Made by a program: the position numbers and the translations under genes. A DNA stretch of 64,000 bases, from the NCBI RefSeq assembly GCF_028898945.1, contig NZ_CP118607.1:3892001-3956000 (forward strand), given 5' to 3'. Below the pieces are notes generated by a model that did not search any database, was not told the DNA's origin, and saw only the letters and a list, made by a program, of their open reading frames with translations. Origin of the DNA: Pseudomonas sp. PSKL.D1. GTDB taxonomy: Bacteria; Pseudomonadota; Gammaproteobacteria; Pseudomonadales; Pseudomonadaceae. This document shows, in pieces, positions 59,701-64,000 of this stretch; the stretch's first letter is position 1, and every line of letters starts with the position of its first letter.

Positions 59701-62700
59701 CGAACGGGTCCGGCACGAAGCGCTCGGCGGTCAGCGCCGCCTGGCCGTGGTAGCCACGGGCCAGGCACGAACCACCGATGTACAGCTCGCCCACCGCGCC
59801 CAACGGCAACAGCTCGACGCTCTCACCCAGCACATACAGGCGGGTGTTGGGCAGGGCACGGCCGATCGGCACACTGCCCGCGCCGGCTTGCGTGCGCTCG
59901 CCATGGGTGGCGTTGATCGCCGCTTCCGCCGGCCCGTAGCGGTTGTACAGGGCAACCCCCGGCAGGCGCTGCCGGGCACGTTCAAGCAGCTCGCGCGACA
60001 GCGCCTCACCGCCCGAGAACAGCCGCTTGAGGCTGCTGCAGGCGGCCAACCCCGGGGTTTCGATGAAGGCCTGCAACATCGACGGCACAAAGTGCAGGCT
60101 GCTTACCTGCTGCGCCTGGATCAGCGCCACCAGGCGCTCCGGGTCACGCTGGTCGCCGGGTTCGGCCAGCACCAGGCGCCCGCCCGCGCTCAGCGGCCAG
60201 AGGAACTCCCACACCGACACGTCGAAGCTGAACGAGGTCTTCTGCAGCACCCCCTCGCCGGCCTCCAGGCCATAGGCCTGCTGCATCCACAGCAGGCGCC
60301 CGAGCAAGGCACCGTGGTGGTTGCCCACCCCTTTCGGGCGCCCGGTGGAGCCGGAGGTGTAGATGATGTAGGCCAGGTTGTCGGCGCCCACGGCGCTCAC
60401 CGGGTTGGCCGCGCTGTAGCCTTCCAGCGCCAGCGCATCCACTTCCAGCACCTGCAGCGCGCGCCCTGCCAGGGGCAGGCCCGGGCGGCTGGCACGGTTG
60501 CTCAGCAGCAGCGCGATGCCGCTGTCGTCGATCATGTAGGCCTGGCGCTCGGCCGGGTATTCCGGGTCCAGCGGCACATAGGCACCACCGGCCTTGAGCA
60601 CCGCCAGCAGGCTGACCACCATCTCGACGCTGCGCTGCAGGGCGATGCCCACGCGCACATCCGGGCCAACGCCCAGCTCGATCAGGTGCTGCGCCAGGCG
60701 GTTGGCCCGGGTGTTCAGCGCCTGGTAGCTCAATGCCTGCCCTGCGAACACAAGGGCGGTGGCATCTGGCGTACGCTGTACCTGTTGTTCGAACAGCGCA
60801 TGCACCGCGGCGTCTGCGCCGTAGTGCAGCAGCTCACCCTGCCAGCTGTGTAGCATCGCCTCGCGCGCATCGCCCACGGCAAATTCGAACGCCCCCAGGC
60901 AGGTCTGCTGTGGCGCTACGGCCAGCCAGTCGAGCAACTGCAGCAAGTGTTCGTTCAACCGTTCGATAGCCGCCGGGCTGAACTGCGCCAGGTCATGGCT
61001 GTAGTGCAAGTCCAGGCTGCTGCCCATGCCAACCGCCAGGCTCAACGGGTAGTTGGTGCGCACATTGTTGGCCACACTGCCGAACACCAGATCGGCCGGC
61101 GCTTCTTCCTGAAGCACCTCGGCGATCGGGTAGTTCTCGAACACCAGGATGTTGTCGAACAGCGCCTCGCCGCCCTGCCCGGCCCAGCGCTGGATATCGA
61201 ACAGCGGCGTGTGCTCGTAGTCACGCAGGCCCAGGTTTTTCGCCTGCACTGCCTGCAGCCAGTCACCCACGCTGTGCTCGGGGCGAGGACGGGCGACTAC
61301 CGGCAGCGTGTTGATGAACAGGCCGATCTGTTTCTCGATACCGACCAGTTCGATCGGCCGGCCCGCCACGGTGGCGCCGAACACCACCGTGTCCTGCCGG
61401 GTGTAGCGCTGCAGCAGCAGCAGCCAAGCGGCCTGCATCAAGGTATTGAGGGTAACCTTGTGCTGGCGCGCCGCAGCGTTCAAGCGCTCGGCCCGCTCAC
61501 CCGCCACGCGCACCGAATGGATACCGTGCCCTTGCCCGGCGGCACCGAGGCTATCCAGCCCGCCCGTGCCTGCCAGGCGAGTCGGAGCGTCCAGGCCAGC
61601 CAGTTGCTGGCGCCAGAACGCCTCGGCAGCGCCGGCATCCTGACGTTGCAACCAGCCGATGTAATCGCGGTAGCGGCCACTGGCTTGAGGCAGGCTGGCG
61701 TGGGTGTAATGCTGCATCACCTCGCCCATCAGCTGCGAACTGCTCCAGCCATCCATCAGGATGTGATGGTTGGTGTAAATCAGGTGGTGCTGGCCAGCAC
61801 CGGTGTCTACCGCCAGCAAGCGCAACAGCGGCGCACTGGCCAGCTCGAAACCACGGCTGCGTTCGGCCGCGGCCAGCGTATCCAGGGCCTGGGCCAGATC
61901 GTCGGCGGCAGGCCGGGCGAGCACCTCGAATGGCATGTCGACCTGGCGCTGCACGCATTGCAGTGGCTGCTCCAGGCCCTCCCAGAGGAAGCTGGTGCGC
62001 AGGATATCGTGCTTGTCCATCACCGCCTGCCAGGCCTGACGGAAACGCGCCAGGTCCAGGCCGCGGACATCCAGGCGCATCTGCCCCAGGTACTGGGCAC
62101 TGCCCTGCTCGTACAGGCTGTGGAACAGCATGCCCTGCTGCATCGGCGACAGCGGATACAGATCCTCGATCTGCCGAGGCTCGGGGGCCAGCTTGTCCAG
62201 GTGCTCCTGGTCCAGACGCGCCAACGGGAAGTCCGAAGGCGTCACCCCCGCGTTGCCCGGCGCGATGCAGTGGCTGATCAACGCCTGCAACTGGGCCAGG
62301 TAGGCTTGCGCCAGCGCTTCGATGGCCGCGCTGTCGAACACCTCGCGGCTGAAGGTCCAGGCCAGGCTCAGGTGCCCGTCGTAGACTTGGCCATTGACGG
62401 TCAGCCAGTTCCCCAGCGGGGCATCCGCGGCCTGGTCGGCACCGGCAGGTTCACCGGACGGCGCAAACAGGGCTGCAGCATCGCCGCTGAAACTGCCATC
62501 GAACTGCCCCAGGTAGTTAAAGGTGACTTTTGGTTGCGCCAGGGCTGCCAGAGCCTGACGCTGGGCATCACTGCCCAGGTAGCGCAGCACGCCGTAGCCC
62601 AGGCCCTTGTCCGGGATGGCCCGCAGTTGCTCCTTGATCGCCTTGATCGAAGCGGCCAGGTCGGCTTGCGGGGTCAGGCGCAGCGGGAACACCGTGGTGA

Positions 62701-64000
62701 ACCAGCCCACCGTGCGGGTCAGGTCGACGTCGTCGAACAGTTCCTCACGGCCATGGCCTTCCAGGCGGATCAGCGCACTGTCGTTGCCGGTCCAGTCGGC
62801 CAGCGTGCGTGCCAGGGCGGTCAACAGCAGGTCGTTGACCTGGGTCCGGTAGGCGGCAGGGGCCTGCTGCAACAACTGCTGGGTAACTTCGCGGCCCAGT
62901 CGCACCTGCACGGTGTGGGCGTCGCGATTGTACTGCGCGGCGTGCGGATCGGCGCACGGCAGCACAGGGTCTACAGGAGCCGACTGGGTCAGCCAGTAAT
63001 CGAACTGGGCATCCAGCGCGCCGTCACGGGCATGGCGCGACAGGCGCTCGCCCCACTGCTGGTAGCTGGTCGTCTTGGCCGGCAGTTGCACCCGCTGGCC
63101 AGCGGCCAGTTGCCGATAGGCGGTTTGCAGGTCTTCAAAGAGAATCCGCCACGACACGCCATCCACCACCAGGTGGTGAATCACCAGCAACAGGCGTTGC
63201 TCGCCAGCCGGCAGGTTGGCCAGCACGGCGCGCAGCAGTTGCCCGCGTGCGGGGTCAAGGCTGGTATGGGCACGCTGGGCCAGGGCCTGCACGGCGTCGC
63301 CATCGACGGCATCGGCCTGCCACAGCAACGCTTCGTGCTGCTGCCGGGCAGCCACTTCGGCCACGCTCAGGTGGGTGGCCTGCAACGTTTCGCCCTGGCC
63401 GGCGAAGCACAGCCGCAGCGCATCGTGGTGGTTGACCAGCGCGGCCAGCGCCTGCTCAAGGATGGCCGCCTGCAGCGGCTCGCCGGGCTTGAGGGAAACT
63501 GACTGGTTCCAGTGCTCGGGGTGGCTCAGGCCTTTGTCGAAGAAGCCTTGCTGGATTGGCAACAGCGGCATGCTGCCTGTCACCGGCCCCTGGTCCTGTT
63601 GCGTCAATTCCTCCAGGCGCGCCACCCGGGCCAATGCCTGGATGGTCTGTTGTTCGAACAGGTCCTTAGGGCTGAAGCGGATGCCGGCCTGACGGGCGCG
63701 GCTGACCACCTGGATCGAGATGATCGAGTCACCGCCCAGTTCGAAGAAGTTGTCGCTGGCACCTACCTGCGGCAAGCGCAGCACGTCCTGCCAAATGCCT
63801 GCCAGTGCTTGTTCCATCTCCCCCTGCGGTGCTACGTAGGCTTCCTGCGCCTGGCGGGCATCCGGCTGCGGCAGGGCCTTGCGGTCGAGCTTGCCGTTGG
63901 GGTTGAGCGGCAGCTTGTCCAGCAGCAGCAGGTGTGCCGGCACCATGTAGTCGGGCAGCTGCGCCTTGAGCTGGCCCTTGAGCCGCTCGCGCAGCGCGCT
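53717..64000 (-). CDS. pvdD: Terminal pyoverdine non-ribosomal peptide synthetase (5' end outside window)
   Basis: Frame open to the window edge; 3,427 residues seen. Domains from N to C: end of an A domain; T (Ser codon 63725-63727, ELGGDSIIS); E (HHLVVDGVSW near 63175); C (HHILMDGWSSSQ near 61750); A (FSFDVSVWEF near 60220); T (Ser codon 59177); E; C (HHLLMDGWSNSQ near 57215); A (FAFDGAQERW near 55690); T (Ser codon 54668); TE (GWSLGG, Ser codon 54275). So two epimerising modules and a final module with a thioesterase release the finished peptide. Position next to fpvA/pvdE and the TE make it the PvdD counterpart; orthology to PvdD by sequence is not tested. The two E-bearing modules share near-identical stretches. 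Confidence 0.93.
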   Translation of the reverse strand, partial: SALRERLKGQLKAQLPDYMVPAHLLLLDKLPLNPNGKLDRKALPQPDARQAQEAYVAPQGEMEQALAGIWQDVLRLPQVGASDNFFELGGDSIISIQVVSRARQAGIRFSPKDLFEQQTIQALARVARLEELTQQDQGPVTGSMPLLPIQQGFFDKGLSHPEHWNQSVSLKPGEPLQAAILEQALAALVNHHDALRLCFAGQGETLQATHLSVAEVAARQQHEALLWQADAVDGDAVQALAQRAHTSLDPARGQLLRAVLANLPAGEQRLLLVIHHLVVDGVSWRILFEDLQTAYRQLAAGQRVQLPAKTTSYQQWGERLSRHARDGALDAQFDYWLTQSAPVDPVLPCADPHAAQYNRDAHTVQVRLGREVTQQLLQQAPAAYRTQVNDLLLTALARTLADWTGNDSALIRLEGHGREELFDDVDLTRTVGWFTTVFPLRLTPQADLAASIKAIKEQLRAIPDKGLGYGVLRYLGSDAQRQALAALAQPKVTFNYLGQFDGSFSGDAAALFAPSGEPAGADQAADAPLGNWLTVNGQVYDGHLSLAWTFSREVFDSAAIEALAQAYLAQLQALISHCIAPGNAGVTPSDFPLARLDQEHLDKLAPEPRQIEDLYPLSPMQQGMLFHSLYEQGSAQYLGQMRLDVRGLDLARFRQAWQAVMDKHDILRTSFLWEGLEQPLQCVQRQVDMPFEVLARPAADDLAQALDTLAAAERSRGFELASAPLLRLLAVDTGAGQHHLIYTNHHILMDGWSSSQLMGEVMQHYTHASLPQASGRYRDYIGWLQRQDAGAAEAFWRQQLAGLDAPTRLAGTGGLDSLGAAGQGHGIHSVRVAGERAERLNAAARQHKVTLNTLMQAAWLLLLQRYTRQDTVVFGATVAGRPIELVGIEKQIGLFINTLPVVARPRPEHSVGDWLQAVQAKNLGLRDYEHTPLFDIQRWAGQGGEALFDNILVFENYPIAEVLQEEAPADLVFGSVANNVRTNYPLSLAVGMGSSLDLHYSHDLAQFSPAAIERLNEHLLQLLDWLAVAPQQTCLGAFEFAVGDAREAMLHSWQGELLHYGADAAVHALFEQQVQRTPDATALVFAGQALSYQALNTRANRLAQHLIELGVGPDVRVGIALQRSVEMVVSLLAVLKAGGAYVPLDPEYPAERQAYMIDDSGIALLLSNRASRPGLPLAGRALQVLEVDALALEGYSAANPVSAVGADNLAYIIYTSGSTGRPKGVGNHHGALLGRLLWMQQAYGLEAGEGVLQKTSFSFDVSVWEFLWPLSAGGRLVLAEPGDQRDPERLVALIQAQQVSSLHFVPSMLQAFIETPGLAACSSLKRLFSGGEALSRELLERARQRLPGVALYNRYGPAEAAINATHGERTQAGAGSVPIGRALPNTRLYVLGESVELLPLGAVGELYIGGSCLARGYHGQAALTAERFVPDPFAAEAGARAYRTGDLVRYLADGQVDYVSRVDHQVKVRGFRIELGEIETCLLDDAQVREAVVLAQPGPAGAQLVAYLVVEGGADESALRERLKGQLKAQLPDYMVPAHLLLLDKLPLNPNGKLDRKALPQPDARQAQEAYVAPQGEMEQALAGIWQDVLRLPQVGASDNFFELGGDSIISIQVVSRARQAGIRFSPKDLFEQQTIQALARVARLEELTQQDQGPVTGSMPLLPIQQGFFGTAMTTRHHWNQSVVLQMRMAVDAEHLERALHALLSHHDALRLRFIEQAAGWQAEHAAPHVQAALLWQAELADENAWLPLAEQAQASLDLANGPLLRAVLATLPNGEQRLLLVIHHLVVDGVSWRILFEDLQTAYQQLAAGQPVQLPAKTSSYQQWGQRLQAHAQMPALASQFDYWLAQLQGTPINLPSHNPQGSQHSRHVQTVRTRLDQGVTQRLLQQAPAAYRTQVNDLLLTALARTLADWTGNDSALIRLEGHGREELFDDVDLTRTVGWFTTVFPLRLTPQADLAASIKAIKEQLRAIPDKGLGYGVLRHLGSDAQREALAALAQPKVTFNYLGQFDGSFAADDEAALFVPCSAHGGAEQGADAELNNDLLVNGRVFNGELSLNWTFSRERYAPEVIQQLADRYSTQLAALIEHCLLADSAGVTPSDFPLTGLDQAQLDALPVAPQDIEDIYPMSPMQMGMYFHSLAEPDAQLYINQTSVPVEGLDVQRMQAAWDTVIARHEVLRSSFHGNAGSAEPLQVVHRAARMPFTVLDWRDREVDAQALAGLARQCAANFDLQAAPLMRLTLVRLDAQRHQLIWTRHHLLMDGWSNSQLLAEVFVAYAGQALPAKQGRYRDYIAWLQAQPQTALEGFWKGKLAGLEAPTLLADSLYPKADASLAGHAALYLDWDAARTARLREQAQRLRVTPNTLVQAVWLILLQRYSGRQQVCFGATVAGRPATLPGSEQMLGLFINTLPIIQAPAPGQRFDQWLLELQAYNLEVRDHEHAALADVQRWSGQGGQALFDSIIVFENYPVDERLQGLGQGELRFGQAEGRDVTNYAMDLAVNLGERLNIEFLYLRNRFTEQGTAQIRDSFEHLLQSVLDAPAQMIGNLGILGQAQCRLLSEANRLPAMHTGAASLLERLQANAVQRPQALAVVCDDVSLTFAELELRANRLANRLAAEGVGPEVLVGIALERSVDVIVAFYAVLKAGGGYVPLDIDYPAERLQWIAENSAMALLLTQATVTERLPALTQVRRLVLEQLDLQGAGDHAPQPQVHDDSLAYVIYTSGSTGRPKGVAVARGPLQMHCEAIIERYAMTPQTRELLFMSFAFDGAQERWLSTLLAGGGLVLRGNRLWTAQETWDALHTHGISIACFPPAYLQQLAEYGQGRDNPPPVQVYCFGGDAVAEASFELVRRNLRPRWITNGYGPTETVVTPLLWKAGDADVCGAAVAPIGQRVGSRTLYVLDDQLNPLPHGVVGELYIGGIGLARGYRAQPGLSAERFIADPFGGEGGRLYRTGDLVRLREDGVMDYMGRVDHQVKVRGFRIELGEIEACLRREPGVRDALVVARDVQGSRQLVGYVTTEGGVDGDSLRAALQGQLPDYMVPAQIVLLEAFPLSPNGKVDRKALPDPQLQRAAYLAPRNALERALAQIWQEVLELERVGMTDNFFELGGDSLRTLKVLSKVRAQPELGLTLSLRDMMSKPTIAELSGYQPEAERALDPLLPLNGKVAGRAPLFCLHAGFGTVFDYEPLARSLEGIRSVYGLQCRMQIDRQWRDESLAAMAIDYAQYIRQKQAHGPYYLLGWSLGGPLAVLVAHELERQGQQVAWLGLADSYVPRAQGTSPAADWGHELRQFLSIALNRAPEQLPAFALPAGEDAVRIQGLIEGLLRERDDWRAHLNFSVDDLAHTFVVAMRLKALGEQQQALPALQAPTLCWWNADAERPSRAAFEQALGNVQASHRVAATHFQMLQHPMLIEQACDCLEQAQALHG
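58052..58336. repeat. Near-identical E-domain tract, copy 1
   Basis: About 285 bp of epimerisation-domain sequence (EGHGREELFDDVDLTRT region) repeated at 62582-62866 (offset 4,530 bp) with about four base differences. Flanking E-domain sequence is clearly more diverged. Confidence 0.88.
58991..59452. repeat. Near-identical module tract, copy 1
   Basis: About 462 bp spanning the A-domain end, the T domain and the E-domain start. By eye about five single-base differences separate it from 63539-64000 (offset 4,548 bp). Copy 2 runs to the window edge, so the tract may be longer. Confidence 0.9.
62582..62866. repeat. Near-identical E-domain tract, copy 2
   Basis: Partner of 58052-58336. The boundary is sharp: outside it the two E domains differ at many positions and one carries an 18-bp length difference relative to the other. 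Confidence 0.88.
63539..64000. repeat. Near-identical module tract, copy 2
   Basis: Partner of 58991-59452 in the preceding module; only about five substitutions seen, no indel. Confidence 0.9.

Noticed and set aside
57230-60853. 1,207-codon open frame on the plus strand
   Set aside because: Antisense to the peptide synthetase; same codon-bias artefact.

Overview
The window is high-GC Gammaproteobacterial DNA from the Pseudomonas putida group. The grounds are the gene order fabA-fabB ... htpG ... sucDC-lpdG-sucBA-sdhBADC / gltA ... etfBA / ETF-QO ... pvdRT-opmQ ... pvdMNO-pvdE-fpvA-NRPS, the Pseudomonas-type REP palindromes, and the regulatory motifs (PvdS boxes, Fur boxes, a PsrA site, an AlgU-like promoter). 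The assignment is from memory of family and gene order, not from a search. I see no rRNA, tRNA, CRISPR array, prophage or intact insertion sequence.

Layout. 1-3.2 kb: the 3' part of a hybrid sensor kinase, then fabAB for unsaturated fatty acids. 3.2-10.3 kb: stand-alone metabolic and stress genes (amidohydrolase, pirin, dienelactone hydrolase, htpG behind a heat-shock promoter, two hotdog thioesterases, a small lipoprotein, a DUF599 membrane protein). 10.5-25.3 kb: brnQ, then the TCA block on the minus strand (sdhCDAB, sucAB, lpdG, sucCD) with citrate synthase gltA diverging from sdhC. 25.5-30.8 kb: small envelope and unknown proteins, a MocR-type regulator and a periplasmic binding protein. 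30.8-34.8 kb: etfBA and the divergent ETF-ubiquinone oxidoreductase, which has a clear PsrA operator. 34.8-37.5 kb: an MqsR/MqsA toxin-antitoxin pair, an MHS-type transporter and a degenerate receiver protein.

37.6-64 kb is a pyoverdine locus: an ECF sigma factor with a Fur box, the PvdR-PvdT-OpmQ tripartite pump, the periplasmic maturation enzymes PvdP, PvdM, PvdN and PvdO, the inner-membrane ferribactin exporter PvdE, the receptor FpvA, an HSL-type esterase, and the last 3,427 residues of the terminal peptide synthetase (partial A-T-E, C-A-T-E, C-A-T-TE). These steps form one chain. The synthetase builds the peptide in the cytoplasm, PvdE moves it to the periplasm, PvdP/M/N/O mature the chromophore and side chain, PvdRT-OpmQ exports or recycles it, and FpvA takes up the iron complex and can signal to an ECF sigma factor. 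Two exact PvdS boxes lie back to back between pvdP and pvdM.

I did not find a convincing wholly undescribed system. The most novel-looking items are a receiver protein that appears to lack its phosphoacceptor Asp, a 176-bp imperfect inverted-repeat element in the etf promoter region, a two-palindrome mqsRA control region, and near-identical tracts shared by two synthetase modules that look like gene conversion.
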